Program-made: the position numbers and the translations under genes
Notes under the pieces: generated by a model
Database searches by the model: none
Seen by the model: only the letters and a program-made list of their open reading frames with translations
What the model was told of the DNA's origin: nothing
In this document: positions 34,969-43,335 of the stretch, piece after piece
Layout: each line of letters starts with the position of its first letter
How positions within the stretch are numbered: the first letter of the stretch is position 1
Source: Polaromonas sp. CG_9.7
Lineage (GTDB): Bacteria; Pseudomonadota; Gammaproteobacteria; Burkholderiales; Burkholderiaceae_C
Direction of reading: 5' to 3'
Assembly: GCF_015752205.1 (NCBI RefSeq)
Contig: NZ_JADOVG010000016.1
Location: 1-64,000, forward strand
DNA length: 64,000 nt

Positions 34969-36126
34969 ATGCAGAGTTTTACGTTTCACAACCCCACCCA
35001 AATCATTTTCGGACGTGACAAGGTCGCCGAGCTGGCCAATCTGGTGCCTGCCACCGCCAAAGTGCTGCTGCTGTACGGTGGCGCCAGTGCCGAGAAAACC
35101 GGCACGCTGGCCGAAGTCAGGGCGGCGCTGGGCGAGCGCGTGCTGCAGGAGTTTGGCGGTATCGAGCCCAACCCGACCTATGAAACGCTGATGAAGGCGG
35201 TCGAGCAGGTCAAGCGCGAAAAGATCGACTTTTTGCTGGCCGTCGGCGGCGGCTCGGTGATTGACGGCACCAAGTTTGTCGCGGCTGCAGCTTGCTTCGA
35301 CGGCGAGCCATGGGACATCCTGCTGAAGCAGGGCAACAACGTGACCCGCGCCCTGCCTTTCGGCACGGTGCTGACCTTGCCCGCCACCGGTTCGGAAATG
35401 AACAACGGCTCGGTCGTGACACGCAAGGCGACGCAGACCAAGCTGGCGTTCAAAAGCCTCCACGTCTTTCCGGTGTTCTCGGTGCTGGACCCTACCAAGA
35501 CCTTCACCCTGCCGCCCAAGCAGATTGCCAACGGCATCGCGGATGCCTTTGTGCACACGGTCGAGCAGTACCTGACCTACCCGGTGCAGGGCCTGGCGCA
35601 AGACCGCTTCGCCGAGGGCTTGCTGCAAACGCTGATTGAAATCGCCCCCAAGGCGCTGGCCGAGCCGGAAGACTACGACACCCGCGCCAACCTGATGTGG
35701 ACCGCCACGCTGGCACTCAACGGCCTGATCGGCGCCGGTGTGCCGCAGGACTGGGCCACCCACATGATCGGACACGAACTGACGGCGCTGTATGGCATCG
35801 ACCATGCCCGCACGCTGGCCATCGTGCTGCCTCCGCTGCTCAACGTGCAGCGCAAAACCAAGCGCGCCAAACTGCTTCAGTATGCCGAGCGCGTCTGGCA
35901 CATCACCAGCGGCACTGACGACGAGCGGATTGACGCGGCTATCGAGCGTACCCGTGGATTTTTCGAAAGCCTGGGTATCAGCACCCGGCTGTCGGGCTAC
36001 CACCTCGGAAGCGAAGTGGTCGATGCGGTGGTCAGGCAACTTGAAGCCAATGGCATGACCCGTTTGGGCGAACACCAGGACATCAGCCCGCAAGTCAGCC
36101 GGACCATTCTGGAAGCCGCACTGTAA
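34969..36126 (+). CDS. yqhD: Iron-containing alcohol dehydrogenase / aldehyde reductase (YqhD-like)
   Basis: This 385-residue enzyme belongs to the YqhD/BDH clade, which reduces short and toxic aldehydes with NADPH. It shows the N-terminal Rossmann-like GDINFG-type loop VLLLYGGASAEK, the cofactor motif AVGGGSVIDGTKFVA, TLPATGSEMNNGSVV, and metal-binding Asp/His in IADAFVHTVEQY, IGHELTALYGIDHARTLAIVLP. The last pieces carry the His residues of the metal site. It follows operator 2 and is first in a four-gene run that ends with the semialdehyde dehydrogenase. Confidence 0.88.
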   Translation: MQSFTFHNPTQIIFGRDKVAELANLVPATAKVLLLYGGASAEKTGTLAEVRAALGERVLQEFGGIEPNPTYETLMKAVEQVKREKIDFLLAVGGGSVIDGTKFVAAAACFDGEPWDILLKQGNNVTRALPFGTVLTLPATGSEMNNGSVVTRKATQTKLAFKSLHVFPVFSVLDPTKTFTLPPKQIANGIADAFVHTVEQYLTYPVQGLAQDRFAEGLLQTLIEIAPKALAEPEDYDTRANLMWTATLALNGLIGAGVPQDWATHMIGHELTALYGIDHARTLAIVLPPLLNVQRKTKRAKLLQYAERVWHITSGTDDERIDAAIERTRGFFESLGISTRLSGYHLGSEVVDAVVRQLEANGMTRLGEHQDISPQVSRTILEAAL

Positions 36127-36143
36127 ATCATTGGACGTTCCGC

Positions 36144-36169
36144 ACTGCGGACTTCAAGAAGTCCGCAGT
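36144..36169 (+). promoter_or_regulatory. Perfect hairpin between reductase genes
   Basis: ACTGCGGACTT pairs with AAGTCCGCAGT across CAAG (11 perfect pairs). No T tract follows, so it is probably an mRNA-stabilising or processing structure, though partial termination is possible. Confidence 0.55.
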
Positions 36170-36238
36170 CCCGGGCTGTCGTACCAGAACCACTGGCAAA
36201 AACAGCCCCATTTTTATCCCTCAACCTAGAAGACCCCC

Positions 36239-37348
36239 ATGCTGAAAAAACTCCTTACCCCCCTGAAAATGGGCAACACCACCCTGCCCAACCGCGTCAT
36301 CATGGCGCCGCTGACCCGCTCGCGGGCCGGCCAGCCGGGCGACATTCCGAATGCGCTCAATGTCGAGTACTACACGCAGCGCGCCAGCGCCGGCATGATC
36401 GTCACCGAAGCCACGCAGGTGTCCCGGCAAGGCCAGGGCTATGCCCTGACGCCTGGCATCTACACCGATGCACAGGAAGCCGGCTGGAAAAAAGTCGTGC
36501 AGGCCGTGCATGCCCAGTACGGCCATATCGCATTGCAACTCTGGCATGTCGGCCGCATCTCGCATTCGCTGCTGCAGGAAAACGGCGCTGCGCCGGTCGC
36601 GCCGTCGGCCCTGATTGCCAAAGACGCCCAGTGCTTCGTGATCCAGCCTGACGGCACCGCTGAAAACGTTCCCACTGAAACCCCGCGCGCACTGGCGACA
36701 GAAGAACTGCCAGGCATCGTCGAGCAGTACCGCCAAGCCGCCGTGCGCGGCCAGCGGGCCGGCTTTGACTTTCTGGAAGTGCATGCGGCCAACGGCTACC
36801 TGCTGCAGCAGTTTTTGTCGACCAACAGCAACCAGCGCACCGACGCCTACGGCGGCAGCCTGGAAAACCGCGCGCGCCTGACGCTCGAAGTGCTGGATGC
36901 GGTGATTGAAAAAGTCGGCGCCAAACAGGTCGGCGTGCGCTTGTCGCCGCACTTTATGGGAATGGACATTGCCGACAGCGAAGCCGAAGCCAGCGCTTTG
37001 TACCTGGCCAAAGCCTTCACCGAGCGCGGCATTGCCTATCTGCACATCGCCGAGCCCGACTGGATCGGCGGGCCTGAGTTGACCGCTGTTTTCCGCGCGC
37101 AAATTCGTGCGGCGTTCAACGGCGTGCTGATTTTCTGCGGCGGCTACACGGCAGATGAAGCCGATGCGCTGATTGACCAAGGCACGGGAGACGCCGTGGC
37201 CTTTGGCCGGGCGTTCATTGCCAACGCTGACCTGGTCGAGCGTTTCCGTCAGGGCGCCGCGCTCAATACGCCTGACCGCACGACCTTTTACGGCGGCGGT
37301 GCGCATGGTTACACCGATTACCCGGTACTGGATTTGCAGCCGGCGTAA
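36239..37348 (+). CDS. nemA: Old Yellow Enzyme-type alkene reductase (NemA-like)
   Basis: This 369-residue FMN enzyme is of the same class as the copy at 5.3 kb. Marks are NRVIMAPLTRSRAG, WHVGRISHSLLQENG, HAANGYLLQQF (substrate His/Asn), NSNQRTDAYGG, FCGGYTADEADALI, and FYGGGAHGYTDYP at the end. Its location behind a NemR-type operator and beside YqhD- and DJ-1-type genes makes a NemA-like role in N-ethylmaleimide and enal reduction the best reading. The gene symbol follows from that context, not from a search. Confidence 0.85.
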   Translation: MLKKLLTPLKMGNTTLPNRVIMAPLTRSRAGQPGDIPNALNVEYYTQRASAGMIVTEATQVSRQGQGYALTPGIYTDAQEAGWKKVVQAVHAQYGHIALQLWHVGRISHSLLQENGAAPVAPSALIAKDAQCFVIQPDGTAENVPTETPRALATEELPGIVEQYRQAAVRGQRAGFDFLEVHAANGYLLQQFLSTNSNQRTDAYGGSLENRARLTLEVLDAVIEKVGAKQVGVRLSPHFMGMDIADSEAEASALYLAKAFTERGIAYLHIAEPDWIGGPELTAVFRAQIRAAFNGVLIFCGGYTADEADALIDQGTGDAVAFGRAFIANADLVERFRQGAALNTPDRTTFYGGGAHGYTDYPVLDLQPA

Positions 37349-37366
37349 GGGCCAGACGCGTCACAG

Positions 37367-37430
37367 CGCTATCAAATAAATAGCTGCCTGTGCTTATGGT
37401 ACTTGCGCAAAAGTACTTTTTCATTGATAA
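37367..37430 (+). repeat. AGCTATT-type dispersed element, copy 9
   Basis: GCGCTATCAAATAAATAGCTGCC, split as GCGCTATCAAA and TAAATAGCTGCC, then ACTTGCGCAAAAGTACTTTT. It lies inside the reductase operon between the nemA-like and DJ-1-type genes. Confidence 0.65.
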
Positions 37431-37516
37431 AGAGCAGCCAAGCAAGCATTTTGACGGTATCAAACCGCCGCTCCTGCCCCGGATGAGGCAGGAACGGCAA
37501 ACAAAGGACGACATAT

Positions 37517-38200
37517 ATGAAAATTCTGATGGTTCTCACCTCGCACGACCAACTCGGCAACACCGGCAAGAAAACCGGTTTTTGGCTGGAAGAATTTGCC
37601 GCACCCTACTACGCGTTCAAGGATGCCGGCGCCGACGTGACACTGGTTTCACCCCAGGGCGGCCAGCCGCCGCTCGACCCGAAAAGCGACGAGGCCGACG
37701 CGCAGACCGATGCCACACGCCGCTTCAAGGCCGACCCGGCCGCGCAACAGGCGCTGGCCCACACCGGCAAGCTGTCGGCAGTCTCAGGCGATGGCTTTGA
37801 CGCGTTGTTCTACCCCGGCGGCCACGGCCCGCTGTGGGACCTGGCAGAAGATGCCGATTCCATCAAATTGATCGAATCCATGGCCGCTGCCGGCAAGACG
37901 GTGTCCGCCGTTTGTCATGCCCCCGGCGTGCTGCGCCATGTCAAGGCAGCCGACGGCTCGCCGCTGGTCAAGGACAAAAAAGTCACCGGCTTCACCAACA
38001 CCGAAGAAGCGGGCGTGCAACTGACCGACATCGTGCCCTTCCTGGTCGAAGACATGCTGGTGAAAAACGGCGGTCATTACAGCAAAGGGGCTGACTGGCA
38101 GTCGTATGTTGTCACCGACGGCAAGCTGATCACCGGCCAGAATCCGGCGTCGTCAGAAGCAGCCGCATTGGCCGTTGTACGTCAACTGAAGGGCGAGTAA
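37517..38200 (+). CDS. DJ-1/PfpI-family protein (class I glutamine amidotransferase-like)
   Basis: This 227-residue protein has the nucleophile elbow SAVCHAPGVL with Cys133-His134, and LFYPGGHGPLWDL and FTNTEEAGVQ as in Hsp31/HchA-like glyoxalase III proteins. Family members convert methylglyoxal or glyoxal to hydroxy acids or deglycate proteins, and some act as chaperones. Its place between aldehyde and enal reductases fits methylglyoxal clearance. Which activity applies is not certain. Confidence 0.85.
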   Translation: MKILMVLTSHDQLGNTGKKTGFWLEEFAAPYYAFKDAGADVTLVSPQGGQPPLDPKSDEADAQTDATRRFKADPAAQQALAHTGKLSAVSGDGFDALFYPGGHGPLWDLAEDADSIKLIESMAAAGKTVSAVCHAPGVLRHVKAADGSPLVKDKKVTGFTNTEEAGVQLTDIVPFLVEDMLVKNGGHYSKGADWQSYVVTDGKLITGQNPASSEAAALAVVRQLKGE

Positions 38201-38300
38201 ATCAGGCATTGACCCATAGGCGCGCAGCTTGAAGGCCGAGGGCCAGGCAAGCCGCCCACGGGTCCAATCGTTCATTTGTCAACCCATTAAAAAGGAAACC

Positions 38301-39671
38301 ATGGCCTACCAAAGTACCAATCCCTACAACGGAAAAGTTCTCCAGACGTTCGACGAAATCACCGACGCCGCACTGGAGGAAAAACTCCAGCAGGCGTCCA
38401 GCTGCTATGAAACCGAATGGCGCGGCAAAAGCTTTGCCGAGCGCTCCGCCGTGCTGGCCCGCGCCGCCGCCATCCTGCGCGAACGCCCGCAGGAGTTTGC
38501 CGAGCTGATCACGCTGGAAATGGGCAAGCTGTTGCCACAAAGCATGGGAGAGGTTGCGCTGAGCGCCGCTATCCTCGACTATTACGCCGAGCATGCCGAG
38601 CGTTTTCTGGCCCCTGAAAAAATCGCCACGCCGCGCGGTGAGGCAATGGTTGAAAGCAGTCCCATCGGCGTGCTGTTCGGCGTCGAGCCCTGGAACTACC
38701 CGTACTACCAGATCGCCCGCTTTGCCGCGCCCAACCTGATGGCTGGCAACGTCGTCATGGTCAAGCATTCTTCCAGCGTGCCGCAATGCGCGCTGGCCTG
38801 GGAGCGCCTGATGTTTGAGGCCGGCGCACCGGCAGGGGCCTACACCAACCTGTTCATCTCCAAGGACCAGGTGACGCAGGTGATTGACGATGTGCGCATT
38901 CGTGCGGTGGCGCTGACCGGCAGCGAAGCAGCTGGCGCCGTCGTGGCAGCGCGGGCCGGACAGAACCTGAAAAAGACGACGATGGAACTCGGCGGCAGCG
39001 ACGCCTTCATCGTGCTTGACGACGCCGACCTGGACAAGGCGGTCAAGCATGCCGTCAGTGGCCGCATGGGCAATTCAGGCCAGGCCTGCACCGCGTCCAA
39101 ACGCTTCATCGTGGTCGAATCGATGGCTGACGGTTTTCTGCAGAAATTCCAGTCTGCGCTGGAAAACTTCAAGCCCGGCGACCCGATGGACAAGCAGACC
39201 ACGCTGGCGCCACTGTCCTCGCTTGACGCGCTGAAGAACCTGATCGGCCAGGTGGACGAGGCGGTGGCTGGCGGCGCACGCTTGCTGATTGGCGGCAAGC
39301 GCATTGAAGGCCTGGACGGCAACTTCATGCAGCCCACCATCCTGGCCGACATCGACAAGAGCAACCCGGCGTACATGCAGGAGTTCTTTGGCCCGGTGGC
39401 GCTGTTCTTCCGCGTGGCTGACGAAGATGCCGCCGTGGCGCTGGCCAATGATTCACCGTTCGGCCTGGGCGGTTCGGTGTTCACACAAGACATCGAGCGC
39501 GGCAAGCGCGTCGCGCGGCGCATTGACACCGGCATGGTGTTTATCAATTCGGGGGCCACGTCATCACCGGAACTGCCATTTGGCGGCGTGAAGAATTCAG
39601 GCTATGGTCGCGAACTGTCAGGCGCGGGCATCCAGGAATTTGTCAACAAGAAGTTGATACGGGTCAGCTGA
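38301..39671 (+). CDS. NAD(P)-dependent succinate-semialdehyde dehydrogenase-type enzyme
   Basis: This 456-residue aldehyde dehydrogenase has catalytic Glu in TMELGGSDAF and catalytic Cys in NSGQACTASKR, with the GSEAAGAVVA nucleotide loop and FGVEPWNYPYYQ. The length and sequence match the GabD/YneI-like succinate-semialdehyde dehydrogenase group. It oxidises aldehydes to acids and so completes the run: repressor, aldehyde reductase, enal reductase, DJ-1 protein, aldehyde oxidase. AAGGAA lies 5-6 bases before ATG 38301; the upstream frame to 38229 has no such signal. Specific substrate not established. Confidence 0.88.
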   Translation: MAYQSTNPYNGKVLQTFDEITDAALEEKLQQASSCYETEWRGKSFAERSAVLARAAAILRERPQEFAELITLEMGKLLPQSMGEVALSAAILDYYAEHAERFLAPEKIATPRGEAMVESSPIGVLFGVEPWNYPYYQIARFAAPNLMAGNVVMVKHSSSVPQCALAWERLMFEAGAPAGAYTNLFISKDQVTQVIDDVRIRAVALTGSEAAGAVVAARAGQNLKKTTMELGGSDAFIVLDDADLDKAVKHAVSGRMGNSGQACTASKRFIVVESMADGFLQKFQSALENFKPGDPMDKQTTLAPLSSLDALKNLIGQVDEAVAGGARLLIGGKRIEGLDGNFMQPTILADIDKSNPAYMQEFFGPVALFFRVADEDAAVALANDSPFGLGGSVFTQDIERGKRVARRIDTGMVFINSGATSSPELPFGGVKNSGYGRELSGAGIQEFVNKKLIRVS

Positions 39672-39675
39672 AAAT

Positions 39676-39718
39676 GCTTTTTTGCTATTGAAAAAATAGC
39701 ATTAAACGCTTTCAGGTC
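39676..39718 (+). repeat. AGCTATT-type dispersed element, copy 10 (short)
   Basis: TTTTTTGCTATTGAAAAAATAGCATT and ACGCTTTCAGG lie right after the dehydrogenase stop. The core hairpin and T tracts could also help end the operon transcript. Confidence 0.55.
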
Positions 39719-39721
39719 AAG

Positions 39722-39760
39722 CGAAGCAGCCATTATTTCCTTGAAATAGTGGCTGTTTCG
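39722..39760 (+). terminator. Long hairpin after the dehydrogenase operon
   Basis: CGAA-G-CAGCCATTATTTC pairs with GAAATAGTGGCTG-T-TTCG (one G-T pair and one mismatch) across a CTT loop. No T tract follows directly. Convergent genes meet here, so it may act on either strand. Confidence 0.45.
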
Positions 39761-39827
39761 CTGTTCACTGTTACAGGACCAGCGCTGATGGCACATTTGA
39801 CAAAGCGCAGGGCGAACAGACTGCTTC

Positions 39828-41240
39828 TCAATACGCCGTACTGTCTTTAAAAACCAGCCGGATGGTTTTCAGAATAATCACAATGTCGAGCAGCAACGAC
39901 CACTTACGCAAATAATCCAGGTCAAAATCGACACGGGCCTGCATCTTTTCCAGCTTGTCAGTTTCACCGCGCAAGCCATTGACCTGTGCCCAGCCGGTGA
40001 TGCCAGGCCGTACCTTGTGCCTGACCATATAACCCTTGATCAGGGTACGGTACAACTCATTGTGGGCAACTGCATGGGGTCGTGGTCCCACGATACTCAT
40101 CCGGCCCTGTAATACATTAATAAATTGCGGCAGTTCATCGAGTGATGTCTTGCGCAAAAATGCACCCACCCGTGTGATTCTTGAATCATTCTTGGTAGCC
40201 TGGCGGACCGTGCTGCCGTCTTCGGTGACCGCCATGGAGCGAAACTTGTAGACCACAATCTGCTCTCCGTCCAGACCATAGCGCCGCTGGGTGAATATCA
40301 CAGGACCTGGCGAGCTGGCCTTGACGAGTGCGGCTATCAGCAGAAGCAGCGGGCAAATAACGGCCAATATGGCGAATGAAAGAACAATGTCGCTCGCGCG
40401 CTTGAGAAAACCCCTGAAACCTCTGAAGGGGGTGTCGCAGACAGAGATGACATCGACCCCGCATACCGACTGGCTGCGCCCCTGAATCAGGTCCGTGATG
40501 AACATATCGGGAACGAAATAGATAGAGCAGGTTGTATCTTTGAGGGCGTCAAGGATTTCCAGTATTCTTGGCTGCGCTGTCATGGGCAATGACAAATATA
40601 CTGACTGAACGTGATGTTTCTTTACAAAGTCGGACAGATTCCCGATTTTTCCCAACAGCCGGTACTGGTTTTTCCCGCCAGTCCGATCTACGCTCCGGTC
40701 TTCAAAAAATCCTAAAAATTTCTTGTCTGCATAGGGCGAAAATTCGATTTTTCGTGCCAGTGCGATTCCTTGTCTGTTCATGCCGACAATGACTGTCCGG
40801 CGAGAAGAAATTTGCGCACGGAACAATCCAGGAAAAACACCCCGAAGTACAAGGAGCACACCAATATGGGAAGCCGGTGCGACCCATAACCAGTTAACGA
40901 TGACTTCTTTTGAAAAATAAGGAATGTGATACGCAAAAAAACCAATCACCTTGAAAATTATGAAAATACAGCACCAAAATATCGCAATATTAAGAAAATT
41001 CTCTGCCATCGATGGTTTGCTTTGAGGTGCAACCAAAGCAAACATTGAAAAAATAAGTATCGAAAGCACAACGTAAGCAGGGCTCAGCGTATGCTCAAAA
41101 TGAAAGACAAGCAGCCAGAGCGACAACACCAGAGCCAATCCGATAAACGCACTTTCAGCAATTCCGGCAAGATCACTTCGTGTCTGTTTGGGAATTACAG
41201 GTTTCTGATCTATTTTTAAAGAAATACCTTTATTGGACAT
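39828..41240 (-). CDS. Undecaprenyl-phosphate sugar-1-phosphate transferase (WcaJ-like)
   Basis: This 470-residue initiating glycosyltransferase for exopolysaccharide has four N-terminal membrane segments (about residues 25-140), a CoA_binding_3-like soluble domain, a further membrane helix (about 280-303) and the catalytic bacterial-sugar-transferase domain with KRASDIVLSF, KFRSMAV, RKTSLDELPQFINVLQG and MSIVGPRPHAVAHNE. Such enzymes load glucose-1-P or galactose-1-P onto undecaprenyl phosphate. No other polysaccharide genes are visible in the window, so it is an orphan. Upstream DNA is unusually AT-rich. Confidence 0.92.
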   Translation of the reverse strand: MSNKGISLKIDQKPVIPKQTRSDLAGIAESAFIGLALVLSLWLLVFHFEHTLSPAYVVLSILIFSMFALVAPQSKPSMAENFLNIAIFWCCIFIIFKVIGFFAYHIPYFSKEVIVNWLWVAPASHIGVLLVLRGVFPGLFRAQISSRRTVIVGMNRQGIALARKIEFSPYADKKFLGFFEDRSVDRTGGKNQYRLLGKIGNLSDFVKKHHVQSVYLSLPMTAQPRILEILDALKDTTCSIYFVPDMFITDLIQGRSQSVCGVDVISVCDTPFRGFRGFLKRASDIVLSFAILAVICPLLLLIAALVKASSPGPVIFTQRRYGLDGEQIVVYKFRSMAVTEDGSTVRQATKNDSRITRVGAFLRKTSLDELPQFINVLQGRMSIVGPRPHAVAHNELYRTLIKGYMVRHKVRPGITGWAQVNGLRGETDKLEKMQARVDFDLDYLRKWSLLLDIVIILKTIRLVFKDSTAY

Positions 41241-42461
41241 AATATTTTCATTAGCGGTTTGAATAAATGTCTAAAGAACAGATACTTAGTATTTTGTTAA
41301 GGTTTTCCCTAACAGGTTGTCAGCCTTTATAAATTCCATTGCTGGCACAACTTCAATGCGTCTTGGCAAAAGCATCAAAAAATCTTGTTTGCATTTTTGG
41401 ATTGGTCAATATCCCGGCAACATGCAAAAGTATCAATAAAATAGCAAAGTACGCTGTAAACACCAACCAACAGCAGTGCAAAAAATTGATCTCTCATTTC
41501 CAGCACAGCATGCGCGCCTGTCCCAGGCACCTCAAGGCCCTGAGATGGAAAACACCTTGTCAAACCATTGTTAAGCCCGAGAAAAAACCCTCGCCATATT
41601 CAAGAGTTATGGCCCTCACCTCATACTGGGACGATACACCTGGAAGATCTATACAAAGACACCATAATTTTCAAAGGAATTTGGAAATTTGGTTGCGTGG
41701 AGTTTGGCTTGAACTGACGATTAACTGTAATAATCGAACAGGAGCCCCTGGCGATCCAACACGCAACAGCGCAATATTCATCCCCTCACTTCCTTACCTT
41801 TGTTTTTTTTGGTTCAAACCAGTAAACTTGCTGTCTACGTCAAGCAGACTGATCGATTTTTGAAAAATTGTTTGTCCAGATTTTCAATGCTTTAACTTCC
41901 AATTATTTCTGGACCCGTCTAGGCGTTTTTTACAGCGCTTTTATATGAGATAACTGTTGATTAAATTCTGCCACTGGAAACGTACAACTGCACATTTTTT
42001 ATCATGCAGTTGGGTACATGAAAACTAGTTAACTCATTTACTTGAATTCCAGCCTTGGAAAAGTGGTTTTCACAGGAGGTAGAAGATTGGAAAATTTAAA
42101 AGCTCAACATTAAAATAAATGTTGCCATATATCTAAGTCGTTACTTCATGTAAATCCATGAATTCGGGTTTACGTTTCAGATGGCGTGAAGAGCGCGACG
42201 ACCGAAACAAGCGCCTTGCCAGGCGCCCCATGGGCGGCGCAATGAAATTGCGCGCTCAAAGGAAAGCCCGCGCCAAAGCGAAGTAGCGCTTTGAAGCTAT
42301 AAATTTTCCAGCGAGGAAATTTTGCTGAAAGCAGCATGCTTCGCCTGCCGTAAACCTTGGCGAAGATATCGTGGCTGGGGAAGCGCCGTCTGGCGATCAA
42401 CAGTTTGGCGTTGGCAGTGCAAGCAGCAGCCAGGCACTGAGAAAGCACTTTTGGCTATTGG
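41241..42461. other. AT-rich gene-free stretch
   Basis: This is 1.2 kb without a convincing gene; the 174-codon frame at 41339-41863 has irregular composition and no motifs. GC is clearly lower than in the flanking genes from about 41250 to 42170. An imperfect inverted repeat (GTACAACTGCA at 41982-41992, TGCAGTTGGGTAC at 42005-42017) lies in it. The last part (42170-42460) is GC-rich again, with hairpins GCGCCT-TGCC-AGGCGC (42211-42226) and GCGCAAT-GAA-ATTGCGC (42237-42253). Confidence 0.5.
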
Positions 42462-43304
42462 CTAACTGCGTGCCCGCTGGTATAGACCCTGTACTTTGGG
42501 CACGTTGGACTGAAGTTCCTGAATACGCTGCGGACCCGAAGGGTGCGTTGACAAGAAACTCGGCCCACTGGCGCCACCACCGGCCTGTGCCATTTTTTGC
42601 CACAGGCTGACGGCAGCCTGCGGGTTGTAACCGCCACGCGCGGCCAACTCCAACCCGACCAGGTCGGCATCACTTTCGTCGTCGCGGCTGAAGCGCAGCG
42701 TGAGCAGTTCGGTACCGACATTCGCGGCCACATTGCCCAACTCGCCCAGCCCCAGCAGTTGCGCGCCCAGCGACAGCAGCGTGCCGGTGCCCTGGCTTTT
42801 GGCAATGCGGGCACGCGCGTGCTCGCGCAGGGCATGGGCCATTTCGTGGCCCATGATCATGGCGACTTCGTCGTCGGTGAGTCGAAGCTGCTCCAGGATG
42901 CCGGTATAAAAAGCGATCTTCCCGCCAGGCATGCAAAACGCGTTGATCTGTTTGCTGCCGATCAGGTTGACTTCCCAGCGCCACTGCCGTGCACGGTCAT
43001 TCCACTGAGTGGCATGCGGAATCAGCCGCTGGGAAATGGCGCTCAAGCGCTGCAGTTGTGCATTGCCTGAGGGTGCCAGTGCATCTTGTGATTTGGCTTC
43101 GGCCAGGAGCTTTGCATATTGCTTGACAGCGGCGGCTTCAAGTTCTTCGGCCGGAACCAGGTTGCGCAGGCTTGACGATCGGCCCACGTCCACCTGGGCG
43201 AGCAGGGGCGCAGAAACCATCGTGGCGGCTGACCCGGCAGCCGCCAGCAAAAAGCCGCGCCGACCCGACCATGCAGAGTGTTTGACATCGCATAAAAAGC
43301 ACAT
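42462..43304 (-). CDS. M48-family zinc metalloprotease
   Basis: This 280-residue M48 peptidase has an N-terminal export signal (about 15-36, AAAGSAATMVSAPLLAQ; twin-arginine-like RR before it). The active site is HEMAH with the third ligand in DDESDADLVGLELAARGGY (short: ESDADLVG). Family members include BepA/LoiP proteases of the periplasm that act on outer-membrane proteins. Ending FLSTHPSGPQRIQEL is typical. It is divergent from ampG with 31 bases between the starts. Confidence 0.88.
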   Translation of the reverse strand: MCFLCDVKHSAWSGRRGFLLAAAGSAATMVSAPLLAQVDVGRSSSLRNLVPAEELEAAAVKQYAKLLAEAKSQDALAPSGNAQLQRLSAISQRLIPHATQWNDRARQWRWEVNLIGSKQINAFCMPGGKIAFYTGILEQLRLTDDEVAMIMGHEMAHALREHARARIAKSQGTGTLLSLGAQLLGLGELGNVAANVGTELLTLRFSRDDESDADLVGLELAARGGYNPQAAVSLWQKMAQAGGGASGPSFLSTHPSGPQRIQELQSNVPKVQGLYQRARS

Positions 43305-43335
43305 GCGGGAATAATAGCCACAAACTTCAACCCCT

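Noticed and set aside
41339..41863. Long open frame (174 codons) in the AT-rich stretch
   Set aside because: Composition is irregular, there is no ribosome site, no domain or signal, and the frame lies in a clearly non-coding AT-rich block.
42170..42448. 93-codon minus-strand frame downstream of the M48 protease
   Set aside because: No motif, no ribosome site, and two hairpins inside it suggest a structured non-coding segment.
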